Source: JAIBJN01 sp963775505 (GTDB lineage Bacteria; Actinomycetota; Thermoleophilia; Gaiellales; Gaiellaceae). From it: 64,000 nucleotides of DNA. Below, one piece after another: positions 17,663-26,469 of this stretch; the stretch's first letter is position 1; every line of letters begins with the position of its first letter. Location of the stretch: positions 372,001 through 436,000 of the forward strand of contig CAVZIL010000008.1 in assembly GCA_963775505.1 (NCBI GenBank), read 5' to 3'. Made by a program: the position numbers and the translations under genes. The notes under the pieces were generated by a model. It had not been told where the DNA came from, did no database searches, and worked only from the letters and a program-made list of their open reading frames with translations.

Positions 17663-18177
17663 TGGCCTCCGAGGAGACGACCGGTCCGAAGGAGGCCGCT
17701 GCCGAGAAGGCACTCGAGGAGCTCGAGGAGCGCGTCGGGCTCCTCGAGCGCGAGCGCGACGAGCTGATCGACGACCTCAAGCGGGTCGCGGCAGACTTCG
17801 ACAACTACCGCAAGCGGGCGCAGCGCGACCAGGAGGCCCTGGTCGCGCGGGCCCATGAGCGGCTTGTCAAGGAGCTTCTGCCCGTCGTCGACGACCTCGA
17901 GCGCGCGCTCGAGGCCGCCGAGGAGCACGAGGAGGCGAAGCTCGAGGAGGGCGTCAGGCTCGTGCACCGCGAGCTCCGCGACGCGCTCTCGAAGGAGGGC
18001 CTCGTCGAGGTCGAGACCGACGGGGAGTTCGACCCGCACGTCCACGAGGCCCTGCTCACGCAGCCCTCCGAGGAGGACGACGGCGTCATCCTCGAGGTCA
18101 TCCAGAAGGGATACCGGCTCGGCGACCGGGTGCTTCGCCCGGCACGCGTCGTCGTCTCCCAGGGATCGCCGGAGTGA
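17662..18177 (+). CDS. grpE: Nucleotide exchange factor GrpE
   Basis: A 171-residue GrpE: an N-terminal long coiled coil (about residues 10-60, rich in Glu and Lys), ADFDNYRKRAQRD at the coil end, and the C-terminal beta domain with FDPHVHEALLTQPSEE and VIQKGYRLGDRVLRPARVVV, both family signatures. It releases ADP from DnaK. Its ATG overlaps the dnaK stop and its own stop overlaps the dnaJ start by 4 bases, so the set is translated as a coupled operon. Confidence 0.97.
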
Positions 18178-19268
18178 GAGACCTCTACGAGGTCCTGGAC
18201 GTCTCGAAGTCGGCCTCGCAGGACGAGATCAAGAAGGCCTACCGCAAGCTCGCCCGCAAGCACCACCCGGACTCGAACCCGGGCGATTCCGCCGCGGAAG
18301 AGCGGTTCAAGGAGCTGCAGGACGCCTACGACGTCCTCTCCGACCCGGAGAAGCGGAAGCAGTACGACCAGCTCGGGCCGCGCATGTTCGAGGGCGCGCA
18401 GGCCGGCGGGCCCGGCGGGTTCACGTGGGCCGGGAACGTCGGCGACCTCGGCGACCTGGGCGATCTGTTCGGCGGGCTCTTCGGGCGGGCCGCAGGCGGA
18501 GGCGCGCGGGCCCGGCAGCGCGGGCAGCGCGGCGCCGACGTCGGCGTTTCGGTCACTCTCGCGTTCGAGGACTCCTTGAACGGCCTCACGACGAAGATCC
18601 CGGTCGAGCTCGAAACCGTCTGCTCGACGTGCAGGGGCTCGGGGGCCGAACCGGGCACGAGCCCGGTCATCTGCCCCGAGTGCCGGGGCCGCGGCGTGAC
18701 CTCCGAGGACGAGGGCTTCTTCGCCTTCTCGCGGCCGTGCCCCCGCTGCGGCGGGAACGGCACCGTGATCGAGACGCCCTGCCGCACGTGCCAGGGCTCG
18801 GGCCGCGAGCGGCGGACGAAGCGCTACACCGTGAAGATCCCCGCCGGGGTGAAGGACGGCACGCAGATCCGCCTCAAGGGCAAGGGCGAGGCCGGCTACG
18901 GCGGCGGCCCGCCCGGCGACCTGATCGTGACGACCCGCGTGACACCCTCGCCGCTCTTCAAGCGGCGCGGCGCCGACCTCGTCATCGAGGTCCCCGTGAC
19001 GTACGCGGAGGCGGCGCTCGGCGCCGAGGTCGAGGTGCCGACGCCCGAAGGGCGGATTTCGCTCAAGGTCCCCGCCGGGTCGCAGGACGGCAAGCTCCTG
19101 CGCGTCCGCGGGAAGGGTGCGCCGAAGCTGAACGGCGGCGGCAAGGGCGACCTGCTCGCCCGCGTGCGCCTGGACGTTCCGACGAAGCTGACGAAGGCCG
19201 AGCGCGAGGCGATCGAGGCGCTCGGCAAGGCATCCACTCGCGACCCCAGGGAGAAGCTGAGGACGTGA
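18174..19268 (+). CDS. dnaJ: Chaperone DnaJ (Hsp40)
   Basis: A 364-residue type I DnaJ: J domain (residues 1-70) with the HPD tripeptide in KHHPDSNPG, a Gly-rich linker, four zinc-finger repeats (CSTCRGSG, CPECRGRG, CPRCGGNG, CRTCQGSG) and the C-terminal substrate-binding domains including VPAGSQDGKLLRVRGKGAPK. It delivers clients to DnaK and stimulates its ATPase. GTG 18174 overlaps the grpE stop; the TGA overlaps the ATG of hspR. Confidence 0.97.
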   Translation: MRDLYEVLDVSKSASQDEIKKAYRKLARKHHPDSNPGDSAAEERFKELQDAYDVLSDPEKRKQYDQLGPRMFEGAQAGGPGGFTWAGNVGDLGDLGDLFGGLFGRAAGGGARARQRGQRGADVGVSVTLAFEDSLNGLTTKIPVELETVCSTCRGSGAEPGTSPVICPECRGRGVTSEDEGFFAFSRPCPRCGGNGTVIETPCRTCQGSGRERRTKRYTVKIPAGVKDGTQIRLKGKGEAGYGGGPPGDLIVTTRVTPSPLFKRRGADLVIEVPVTYAEAALGAEVEVPTPEGRISLKVPAGSQDGKLLRVRGKGAPKLNGGGKGDLLARVRLDVPTKLTKAEREAIEALGKASTRDPREKLRT

Positions 19269-19660
19269 TGGACGACCGCCCGCGCTACATGATCTCCGTC
19301 GCCGCCGAGCTCGTCGGCATGCACCCGCAGACCCTGCGGGTCTACGAGACGAAGGGCCTCGTGCGACCGCGGCGGACGCCGGGGAACACGCGGCTCTACT
19401 CCGAGGCGGACCTCGAGCGGCTCCGCCTGATCCAGCGGCTGACGACCGAGCTGGGACTGAACCTCGCAGGTGTCGAGACCGTCCTCCGCCTCGAGGACGA
19501 GCTCGGCCGCCTGCGGGGGCGCCTCGATCGGCTGGAGCGTGAGATGCGGGAAGAGGTCCAGCGCGTCCATCGCCAGTACCGGCGCGAGGTCGTGCTCTAT
19601 TCCGATCCGGACCAGACACTCCCCGTACCGACGAAGAGGACATGGACTTCAACAGGCTGA
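19268..19660 (+). CDS. hspR: MerR-family heat-shock repressor HspR
   Basis: A 130-residue MerR-type regulator: MISVAAELVGMHPQTLRVYE is the winged helix-turn-helix, followed by RRTPGNTRLYSEADLERLRLI (wing) and a C-terminal coiled coil for dimerisation. Its position inside a dnaK-grpE-dnaJ operon is the classic location of HspR, which represses the operon together with DnaK as co-repressor. The ATG overlaps the dnaJ stop; the gene's last 19 bases overlap clpB, another member of the usual HspR regulon. No cysteine metal-sensing site is present. Confidence 0.93.
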   Translation: MDDRPRYMISVAAELVGMHPQTLRVYETKGLVRPRRTPGNTRLYSEADLERLRLIQRLTTELGLNLAGVETVLRLEDELGRLRGRLDRLEREMREEVQRVHRQYRREVVLYSDPDQTLPVPTKRTWTSTG

Positions 19661-22125
19661 CCATCAAGTCGCAGGAGGCAGTGGGCGCTGCCCAGGAGCT
19701 GGCGCGCCGGAGCGGCAACCCGGAGATCTACCCGGAGCACGTCGTGCTCGCCCTTCTCGACCAGGAGCTGCCGCGCACGCTCGTCGAGCGCGCGGGAGCG
19801 TCGGTCGCGGACGTCCGCGCCCGCGCCGAGGCCGTGCTGTCGGCGAAACCCTCCGTCCAGGGCGCGGCCGCGCAGCAGCCGCGCGTCTCGACGGCCTTCT
19901 CCGAGGTGCTCGACCACGCCGAGGAGGAGATGCGCAAGCTCGAAGACGACTACGTCTCGACCGAGCACCTCCTGCTCGCGCTCGACGTCGTCCCGCGGGA
20001 TGCTCTCCTCGAGGCGCTGAAGGACGTACGGGGCTCCCAGCGCGTCACGTCCCAGGACCCCGAGGGCTCCTACCAGGCGCTGGAGAAGTTCGGGCGGGAT
20101 CTCACCGAGCTGGCCGAGGAGGGCAAGCTCGATCCGGTGATCGGACGTGACGAGGAGATCCGCCGAGTCATCCAGGTGCTCTCCCGCCGGACGAAGAACA
20201 ACCCCGTGCTGATCGGCGACCCGGGCGTGGGGAAGACGGCCATCGCCGAGGGCCTTGCGCAGAGGATCGTCGCCGGCGACGTCCCCGAGGGCCTGAAGGG
20301 GAAGCGCGTGTGGGCGCTCGACATCGGCGCGCTGCTCGCGGGCTCGAAGTACCGCGGCGAGTTCGAGGAGCGGCTCAAGGCCGTGCTCACCGAGATCAAG
20401 GAGTCGGAGGGCGAGATCATCCTCTTCATCGACGAGCTGCACACGATCGTCGGAGCCGGCGCGGCAGAGGGCGCCGTCGACGCCGCGAACATGCTCAAGC
20501 CCATGCTCGCCCGCGGAGAGCTGCGGGCCGTCGGGGCGACGACCCTCGACGAGTACCGCAAGCACATCGAGAAGGACGCCGCGCTCGAGCGCCGCTTCCA
20601 GCCGATCTTCGTCGGCGAGCCGTCCGTCGCGGACACGATCGCGATCCTCCGCGGCCTGAAGGAGCGCTACGAGGCCCACCACGGCGTGCGCATCCGCGAC
20701 GCCGCGCTCGTCGCCGCAGCCGTGCTCTCCGACCGCTACATCTCCGACCGCTTCCTCCCCGACAAGGCGATCGACCTCGTCGACGAGTCCGCCTCGCGGC
20801 TGCGCATGGAGATCGACTCCTCGCCGCTCGAGCTGGACGAGGCCGAGCGCCGCGTGCGCCAGCTCGAGATCGAGCTTGCCGCCATGGGCAAGGAGACCGA
20901 GGACGTGCGCGAGCCGGTCGAGCGCGAGCTCGCCGATGCCAAGGCGCACCGCGACGAGCTCGCCGCCCGCTGGGCGAAGGAGAAGGAGCAGCTCGACCGC
21001 GTCAAGGAGATCACGCAGCGGATCGACGACCTGCGCATGGAGGCCGAGCGCGCCGAGCGCGCCAGCGACCTCCAGCGGGTTGCCGAGATCCAGTACGGCG
21101 AGCTGCCCGCGCTCGAGGCCGAGCTGGCCGAGCGCAAGGAGCAGGAGTTCGCGCCGATGGTGAAGGAGGAGGTCGACGAGGACGACGTCGCCGCGGTCGT
21201 CGCGCGCTGGACCGGGATTCCCGTCGCGCGCCTCCTCGAGGGCGAGACCGAGAAGCTCATCCACATGGAGGAGCGCCTGCACCAGCGGGTCGTCGGGCAG
21301 GAGGAGGCGGTCGAGGCCGTCGCCAACGCGCTCCGCCGGGCCCGCACCGGCCTGCAGGATCCGAACCGGCCGATCGGCTCGTTCGTCTTCCTCGGACCGA
21401 CCGGCGTCGGGAAGACCGAGCTCGCCCGAGCCCTCGCCGAGTTCATGTTCGACGACGAGCGCGCCCTCGTCCGCCTGGACATGTCCGAGTACCAGGAGCG
21501 GCACACGGTCGCGCGCCTCGTCGGCGCGCCGCCCGGCTACGTCGGCTACGAGGAGGGAGGCCAGCTCACCGAGGCGGTCCGCCGCCGGCCGTACTCCGTC
21601 GTCCTCCTCGACGAGATCGAGAAGGCGCACGCCGAGGTCTTCGACGTGCTCCTGCAGATCCTCGACGACGGCCGCCTGACCGACGGTCAGGGCCGCACCG
21701 TCGACTTCCGCAACACGGTGATCATCATGACCTCGAACCTGCGCTCGGCCGAGCAGATGCGGGAGGTCTTCCGCCCGGAGTTCCTGAACCGGATCGACGA
21801 GATCGTCGAGTTCAGGGCGCTGACGCGCGAGCAGCTCGGCGAGATCGTCGAGCTCCAGCTGGAGCGGCTCCAGGCGCGGCTCGCCGAGCGCGGCCTGGGG
21901 CTCGAGCTGACGGACGCGGCCAAGGAGCATCTGGCGGAGGCCGGCTGGGACCCGACGTACGGCGCCCGCCCGCTCAAGCGCGCGCTGCAGCGCCTCGTGG
22001 AGAACCCGCTCGCGCTGCGGCTCCTGGAGGGCCAGTTCGCCGAGGGCGACGCGATCCGGGTCGACGTGGCCGACGGCGAGCTCGTCTTCACGAAGGCGCC
22101 GGCTCCCGAGCCATTGACCGCGTAG
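19642..22125 (+). CDS. clpB: ATP-dependent disaggregase ClpB
   Basis: An 827-residue AAA+ chaperone with all expected parts: N-domain starting MDFNRLTIKSQEAVGAAQEL, first AAA module (Walker A GDPGVGKTAIAEGL, Walker B ILFIDELHTI), the coiled-coil middle domain (about residues 400-520) that distinguishes ClpB from ClpC, second AAA module (GPTGVGKTELARAL, VVLLDEIEKAH) and the pore loop segment GAPPGYVGYEEGG. No ClpP-binding loop (IGF/L) is apparent, consistent with a disaggregase that works with DnaK. It is slightly shorter than the typical 860 residues. It starts inside hspR, within the same operon. Confidence 0.96.
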   Translation: MDFNRLTIKSQEAVGAAQELARRSGNPEIYPEHVVLALLDQELPRTLVERAGASVADVRARAEAVLSAKPSVQGAAAQQPRVSTAFSEVLDHAEEEMRKLEDDYVSTEHLLLALDVVPRDALLEALKDVRGSQRVTSQDPEGSYQALEKFGRDLTELAEEGKLDPVIGRDEEIRRVIQVLSRRTKNNPVLIGDPGVGKTAIAEGLAQRIVAGDVPEGLKGKRVWALDIGALLAGSKYRGEFEERLKAVLTEIKESEGEIILFIDELHTIVGAGAAEGAVDAANMLKPMLARGELRAVGATTLDEYRKHIEKDAALERRFQPIFVGEPSVADTIAILRGLKERYEAHHGVRIRDAALVAAAVLSDRYISDRFLPDKAIDLVDESASRLRMEIDSSPLELDEAERRVRQLEIELAAMGKETEDVREPVERELADAKAHRDELAARWAKEKEQLDRVKEITQRIDDLRMEAERAERASDLQRVAEIQYGELPALEAELAERKEQEFAPMVKEEVDEDDVAAVVARWTGIPVARLLEGETEKLIHMEERLHQRVVGQEEAVEAVANALRRARTGLQDPNRPIGSFVFLGPTGVGKTELARALAEFMFDDERALVRLDMSEYQERHTVARLVGAPPGYVGYEEGGQLTEAVRRRPYSVVLLDEIEKAHAEVFDVLLQILDDGRLTDGQGRTVDFRNTVIIMTSNLRSAEQMREVFRPEFLNRIDEIVEFRALTREQLGEIVELQLERLQARLAERGLGLELTDAAKEHLAEAGWDPTYGARPLKRALQRLVENPLALRLLEGQFAEGDAIRVDVADGELVFTKAPAPEPLTA

Positions 22126-22268
22126 ATCCCGGCGCCGCAGCGAGGGCGCCGCTCCGCGTCAGCCTTCGGGGCACCCCAGCCCACCACCCGCTCCCAGCGT
22201 ACAGCCGAGAATCGCATCGGTGGCGCGCAGATCCGTGCCGAACGTGTAACGACCCGTCGGGCCGGGAG

Positions 22269-22640
22269 CTACGGCACCGGGTCGAAGAACTCGGCCTTGC
22301 CGGTCTCGGGCGGGGCGCCGTAGATGAAGAGGACGAGCTCCTCCTCGCCGGCGTTCCGGAGCTGCAGGATCTCACCTCGCTCGACGACGACGACGCCGCC
22401 GCGCGGCACCTCGTGGCGCTCCGGCGGCTCGCCGAGATCGATCGTCAGCGTCCCGCCGAGGACGACGAAGACCTCCTCCTGGCCCAGGTCGCGGTGGCGC
22501 CTCCCGTGCGCCCCGGCGGGTAGCGCCAGACGTTCGCGCGAGACTCGGAGAGCGCCTCCGAGAGCGAGGCGATCGACCTCGGTCCGTCTCCGACCGCGGC
22601 TCGAAGGCGAGCCCGTCCGCCTGGACACCGTGTAGCCCAC
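22269..22640 (-). pseudogene. Cupin-domain protein with three frameshifts
   Basis: The second half (AHGRRHRDLGQEEVFVVLGG to the end, including GEEELVLFIYGAPP) is a normal single-domain cupin barrel with metal-binding His and Glu residues. The first half can be restored only by changing frame three times within about 120 bases: MGYTV, then QADGLAFEPRSE, then IASLSEALSESRANVWRYPPG, then back to the original frame. Each change is explained by one missing base. The restored protein would be about 124 residues. Either this stretch was poorly sequenced or the gene is decaying; it lies beside the damaged acetyltransferase gene. Confidence 0.7.
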
Positions 22641-22649
22641 GCCGGGACC

Positions 22650-22904
22650 CTAGCGGAGCCGCTTCTCGAAGCGGACGCTTCTCGGTCATTCGCGAACGGC
22701 CCGTACCGAGGGATCGGCCCGAAGCCCGCCGAGACGTAGAGCCCGATGGCCGCCGCCTGGAGCCTCCCGGCTCGAGGCCGACGAACGAGCCGGCAGACCG
22801 CCCTCGAAGGGAACGCCGTCGTAGGTGTGCAGGAGCTCCGCCTCCAGCGCATCGGCGAGTGCCCGCGCCGCCTCCGAGTCGAACCTCTCGCGGCGGGCCT
22901 CCAC
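22650..22904 (-). pseudogene. Truncated GNAT acetyltransferase remnant
   Basis: The N-terminus MEARRERFDSEAARALADAL from GTG 22904 and the C-terminal AIGLYVSAGFGPIPRYGPFAN match the two ends of a GNAT N-acetyltransferase, but only about 255 bases separate start and stop, compared with roughly 450-500 in intact genes. The acetyl-CoA-binding centre is missing and the reading frame changes at least twice; the expected ending VRFEKRLR with stop at 22650-22652 is in a third frame. An internal deletion plus indels has inactivated it. It is 9 bases upstream of the damaged cupin gene. Confidence 0.65.
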
Positions 22905-22914
22905 GTCAGAGCCC

Positions 22915-22920
22915 TAGAGT
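22915..22920 (+). promoter_or_regulatory. TAGAGT -10 element, leaderless start
   Basis: TAGAGT ends 8 bases before GTG 22929 and lies between that gene and the divergent acetyltransferase remnant. Confidence 0.45.
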
Positions 22921-22928
22921 TCGGCCCG

Positions 22929-23921
22929 GTGACCCCGCCCGATCGCCCGCTTCCCCTCGGCGAGCTTCTGTCCGAGACCATCCGCATCTACTCCCAGCGG
23001 CCCTGGGCGGCGATCGGCCTCGGCCTCGTCACGGGCGGCGCCTATCTGCTCGGTGCCCTGACGCCGGACCTCCTGGACGTCCTCGTGATCGCTCTGGCCT
23101 TCACGGCGAGTTACGGAGCCGCCGCGCGGCTGGTCTCGGGCGACAGGTTCGTCGAGGCCTGGGCGCAGGTCGGCCTGCGGGCCGCCGTGCTGCTCGTCCT
23201 CACGTTCGTGGTCGCCGTGCCGGCAGTCATCGCGCTCACGTACCTGTTCCTGCTCATCGTCGGCGCGCTCTGGCTCGCGCTGATGGGCTTCTCGGTCCCC
23301 GCGGCGATGGTCGAGCGCGACCCCGAGGTGAGGAACTCTCTCGACCGGATCGCATACGCGCTCTTGCGCTCGATCCGCCTTGCGCGGACGGAGTATCTGC
23401 ACGCTCTCGGGGTGATAGCGGCGCTGATCATCATCTATCTCGTCCTCGGAATCGGACTCGGCGTCGCGCTCGCCGGCTTCGCGGACAACGGCAGGCTGAT
23501 CGCCGTCGCGCTGGCGCAGGTCGTGCTCGCGCCCTTCTTCTTCCTCGGCCTCTCGGTCCTCTACTTCGAGCAGCACGTGCGCGGGCCGCTGTATCCTCGC
23601 AGCGTCGCGCGAGAGCCGCCGCCTAGGGAGGAGAATGCCAAGTACCTGATGCTGTCGACGCTGAGCGAGCAGGGCCTGCAGACGCTGCGCGCGAACCCCG
23701 AGCGCCTGCGGGAGGTGAACAAGGACGTCGAGGAGCTGGGTGCGAAGGTGCTCCACCAGTGGTTCGTGCTCGGCCCGCACGACTTCGTGAACATCGTCGA
23801 GGCGGAGAGCTCGGCGGTGATCGCGAAGGTCTCGGTCGCGCTCGGGGCGCGCGGGAGCGTGCACACGCAGTCGTACGAGATGCTCGAGGTCGACGACCTC
23901 ATCAAGCTTCTCGGTGGCTGA
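22929..23921 (+). CDS. Integral membrane protein read in frame into a GYD-domain protein
   Basis: One open frame of 330 residues. Residues 1 to about 225 contain six to seven hydrophobic helices (for example AAVLLVLTFVVAVPAVIALT and LIAVALAQVVLAPFFFLGLS) of an unidentified membrane protein. The rest, KYLMLSTLSEQGLQTLRANP to the end with VEAESSAVIAKVSVALGARG, is a complete GYD-domain protein, normally a free 95-residue cytosolic protein starting M-P-K-Y. A strong Shine-Dalgarno sequence (AGGGAGGAG, 23625-23633) and an ATG (23635) sit exactly at the junction but one base out of frame, so two genes joined by a one-base deletion is likelier than a true fusion. Confidence 0.65.
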   Translation: MTPPDRPLPLGELLSETIRIYSQRPWAAIGLGLVTGGAYLLGALTPDLLDVLVIALAFTASYGAAARLVSGDRFVEAWAQVGLRAAVLLVLTFVVAVPAVIALTYLFLLIVGALWLALMGFSVPAAMVERDPEVRNSLDRIAYALLRSIRLARTEYLHALGVIAALIIIYLVLGIGLGVALAGFADNGRLIAVALAQVVLAPFFFLGLSVLYFEQHVRGPLYPRSVAREPPPREENAKYLMLSTLSEQGLQTLRANPERLREVNKDVEELGAKVLHQWFVLGPHDFVNIVEAESSAVIAKVSVALGARGSVHTQSYEMLEVDDLIKLLGG

Positions 23922-24135
23922 CCCTCCGCGACTGCCGGACTGGCTCGCGGCCGAGGTCGCGTCCTGGCCCCAGGACGCCTGGGGCGCACACCAGACCCGG
24001 CTGCTCCTGCGCGACGGCCGGGTGATCGAGCCGGTCGCCGTGCTTCCGAGCGGGGACGTCGTCGGCTGGGGCGAGGCCGGCTCGGTGGACTTCGCCGCCG
24101 AGGACATCGTCGCGATCGAGCGAATCGACGAGTGA
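23914..24135 (+). CDS. Small conserved-looking protein of unknown function
   Basis: A 73-residue protein (MADPPRLPDWLAAEVASWPQ at the start, then RLLLRDGRVIEPVAVLPSGD and FAAEDIVAIERIDE). Its GTG start overlaps the end of the preceding gene by 8 bases, indicating coupling. The alternating hydrophobic pattern suggests a small beta-rich fold. There is no signal peptide or membrane segment and no family is recognised. It is convergent with the lipoprotein gene, only 3 bases apart. Confidence 0.6.
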   Translation: MADPPRLPDWLAAEVASWPQDAWGAHQTRLLLRDGRVIEPVAVLPSGDVVGWGEAGSVDFAAEDIVAIERIDE

Positions 24136-24138
24136 CGC

Positions 24139-24672
24139 CTACTTCGTGAAGACGTAGTCGCTGTCGAGCGCTCCCATGTGGCAGGTCCAGCAGACCGCGC
24201 CGCTTGCGATCTCGCGGAAGCGGTCTCCTCGCGTCTCGCGCGTGTACTCGACGAAGACCCAGTCGTTGTGCGCCGGGTCGGCGCCGCGCTCCTTGCGCAT
24301 GATCGCGATCAGGCCGATGAAGCTCTTGCCCGGGCGATTCGCGTCCTTGACGACGATCGTCCCGTACGGGAAGCGCCCGTTGGCACGCCGGTCCTCCGAC
24401 GCGTAGACGTTCTTCGTCCCGAGATGCGGGTCGGCGTCACGGGGAGCGATGGGCGCGCGGTTGAGCTGGACCCAGTCGCGGTAGCCTGCGACGTACCCGG
24501 GGACGCCCGGCGGCGCCTCGGGCGGAGGCGGCGCGGCCTCCGTCGTCGTCTCGTCGGTGGTCGGCTCCGGCTCCGTGGTCGCCGTCTCGGGCGGGGCGGT
24601 CGGCGCCGGCTCGGGCGAGGTCGGCTCGGCGGACGGATCCGAGCCACCGCCGCACGCGGCCAGCAGGACCAC
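24139..24672 (-). CDS. Cytochrome P460-like lipoprotein with a CxxCH motif
   Basis: The mature part (GYVAGYRDWVQLNRAPIAPR, then GRFPYGTIVVKDANRPGK and VCWTCHMGALDSDYVFTK) matches the cytochrome P460/haem c fold with a single c-type haem site CWTCH near the C-terminus. The N-terminus carries a lipobox (LLAACGG) followed by a Pro/Thr/Glu-rich spacer of about 50 residues, so it is an extracellular, membrane-anchored haem protein. GTG 24672 leaves almost no signal peptide; an upstream GTG (about 24701, starting MGRRRSS) in another frame could supply one if a single base is missing. The P460 catalytic role is uncertain. Confidence 0.7.
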   Translation of the reverse strand: MVLLAACGGGSDPSAEPTSPEPAPTAPPETATTEPEPTTDETTTEAAPPPPEAPPGVPGYVAGYRDWVQLNRAPIAPRDADPHLGTKNVYASEDRRANGRFPYGTIVVKDANRPGKSFIGLIAIMRKERGADPAHNDWVFVEYTRETRGDRFREIASGAVCWTCHMGALDSDYVFTK

Positions 24673-24741
24673 CAGAAATGCGAGGAGCGGCGGCGCCCCA
24701 CGGGGACGACGATACCGCGCCGGCCTTACCGAATCGTTAAT

Positions 24742-25638
24742 TCACTGCAACCGGGAGTAGGCAACCGCCACCTCGGCGGCCAGCGCGGCGTTCTCGACGA
24801 TCAGCTTCTTGTTCACCTCGACCGTCGAGCCGTCGCTCGCCTCGTGCAGGTAGGCGAGCACGAACGGGGTCACGTCCTGGCCGAAAACGCCCTGGCGCCG
24901 GGCTTCGGCGACTCCTTCCTCGACGAGCGGCTCGACGTCGAGGCTCTCGTCCGGCGGCCGTGCGAGCAGGAGCGCCGAGTGACGTCCGAGCCGCCAGTGG
25001 AACTGGGCGATCTGGGCGACCTCCTCCACGGTCAGCACGCGGGCCGAGACCGGCGGCCCGCCCTCGCGCGAATAGAAGACCGGCATGGTGTCGGTACGCC
25101 ATCCGAGAACGGGGACGCCGATCGTCTCGAGCAGCTCGGCGGTCGCCTGGACGTCGAGCAGGGACTTCGCGCCGGACGCGACCACCAGCGCTTCGGTCCG
25201 GGCGAGCTCGGCGAGGTCGGCGGAGATGTCGGGTCGCTCGGCCCAGCCACGGTGGACGCCGCCGAGCCCGCCCGTCCCGAGAAAGCCGATGCCGACGGCT
25301 CGGCAGACCGCCAAGGTTCCCCCGGCCGTCGTGGCGCCGAGGACGCCCTGGGCGGCGCAGGCGGCGAGATCGCGCGGACCGACCTTGCGCGCGTCCGGCG
25401 AGCTGCCGAAGCGCTCGAGCTGCTCCTCCGAGAGCCCTACCTGGATGACGCCGTCCACGACGCCGATCGTCGCGGGCACCGCCCAGGCCGCCCGCACCCG
25501 CCGTTCCGCCTCCGTGGCGACGGCGACGCCCTCTCCGTCCGGGAATCCGTGCGAGACGAGCGTCGTCTCGAGGCCGACCACCGGCCGCCTGGCCTCGAGT
25601 GCGGCCCGAACCTCGGGATGGGTGCGGATCAGGTCCCA
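24742..25638 (-). CDS. psuG: Pseudouridine-5'-phosphate glycosidase PsuG
   Basis: The protein from DLIRTHPEVRAALEARRPVV to the C-terminus VAVAYSRLQ (about 298 residues) is PsuG. VVGLETTLVSHGFPDGEGVA, TIGVVDGVIQVGL, ATTAGGTLAVCRAVGIGFLG and GGLGGVHRG are family blocks including the catalytic Lys/Asp region. It splits pseudouridine 5'-phosphate into uracil and ribose 5-phosphate. The true start is unclear: an ATG at 25639 is one base out of frame (ATG-G-GAC-CTG), so one inserted base probably hides it. The gene directly follows the sugar kinase gene, as expected for a pseudouridine catabolism pair. Confidence 0.85.
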   Translation of the reverse strand, partial: WDLIRTHPEVRAALEARRPVVGLETTLVSHGFPDGEGVAVATEAERRVRAAWAVPATIGVVDGVIQVGLSEEQLERFGSSPDARKVGPRDLAACAAQGVLGATTAGGTLAVCRAVGIGFLGTGGLGGVHRGWAERPDISADLAELARTEALVVASGAKSLLDVQATAELLETIGVPVLGWRTDTMPVFYSREGGPPVSARVLTVEEVAQIAQFHWRLGRHSALLLARPPDESLDVEPLVEEGVAEARRQGVFGQDVTPFVLAYLHEASDGSTVEVNKKLIVENAALAAEVAVAYSRLQ

Positions 25639-25639
25639 T

Positions 25640-26448
25640 CTAGGGCATCGCCCCCATCTTGGCGATGCAGCGGGCGGCCGCGGCGAGGGCCGCGGCGGGG
25701 CCGTCGAGGAGGAAGCCGGCGGCGAACGCGTCCCCGGCGCCGGTCGTGTCGACGACCGCGGTCTCGCTCGAGGCCAGCTGGGCCCGCCCCCCGCGGTCAC
25801 GATCACGCACCCCTGCGCGCCCCGCTTGATCACGACGGTCGGCGCCTCGAGATGCCCGACGAGCTCGGCCTCGGCCTCGTTCGCGAAGATCACTTTCGGT
25901 TCCAGCGCCGCCACCGTGTCACGGAACCCGTCCACTCCGAACGCCTCGATCGCGGCGGTCGACGAGAGGTCGACGCTGACCTGCTGGGCCAGCGCCGCTG
26001 CGGCCAGCGCCGTCTCCCTGAGCGGGGAGCGCACGAGGCTGTAGCCGGGCACGTGCAGCCACTCGCAGCCCTCGAGCCACGCGGGCTGGAGCTCGTCGGG
26101 CGAGAGCTCGACGGAGACGCCGCGGTCGCTCAGCATCGTCCTCGCCCCGTCGGGCGTCGCAATCGAGACGACGGTGCCTGTTCCCGCCTCGACCACCGGC
26201 CCGACCAGCTCGACGCCGCGCTCTTCGAGCTCCTCGGCGAGGAGCCGGCCGGCGGCATCACTGGCCCGCTTCCCGAGGAAGCGGGCGCGTCCGCCGAGCA
26301 CCACGACCCAGGCGGCGACGTTCGCCGCCTGGCCACCGGCACCGACGCGCGTGCGGCCATAGGTGTCCGTATCTTCCGCGATCGGGCCGTCCAGGCGCAC
26401 GACGACGTCCAGGAGGAGGTCCCCGAGCGTGCAGATCACACGCCGCAC
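25640..26448 (-). CDS. PfkB-family kinase, probable pseudouridine kinase, one frameshift
   Basis: From GTG 26448 the protein shows the ribokinase-like N-terminus (TLGDLLLDVVVRL), the substrate motif GAGGQAANVAAWVVVLGG and VIFANEAEAELVGH. After VIVTAGG the frame must shift by one base, at a run of six G near 25793, to read the second PfkB signature VVDTTGAGDAFAAGFLLDG and end at TAG 25640-25642 with CIAKMGAMP. With the base restored the enzyme has 269 residues and an intact catalytic Asp in GAGD. Pairing with psuG suggests it phosphorylates pseudouridine. Confidence 0.75.
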
Positions 26449-26469
26449 CGAGCCCTACGAATCGAGTCC

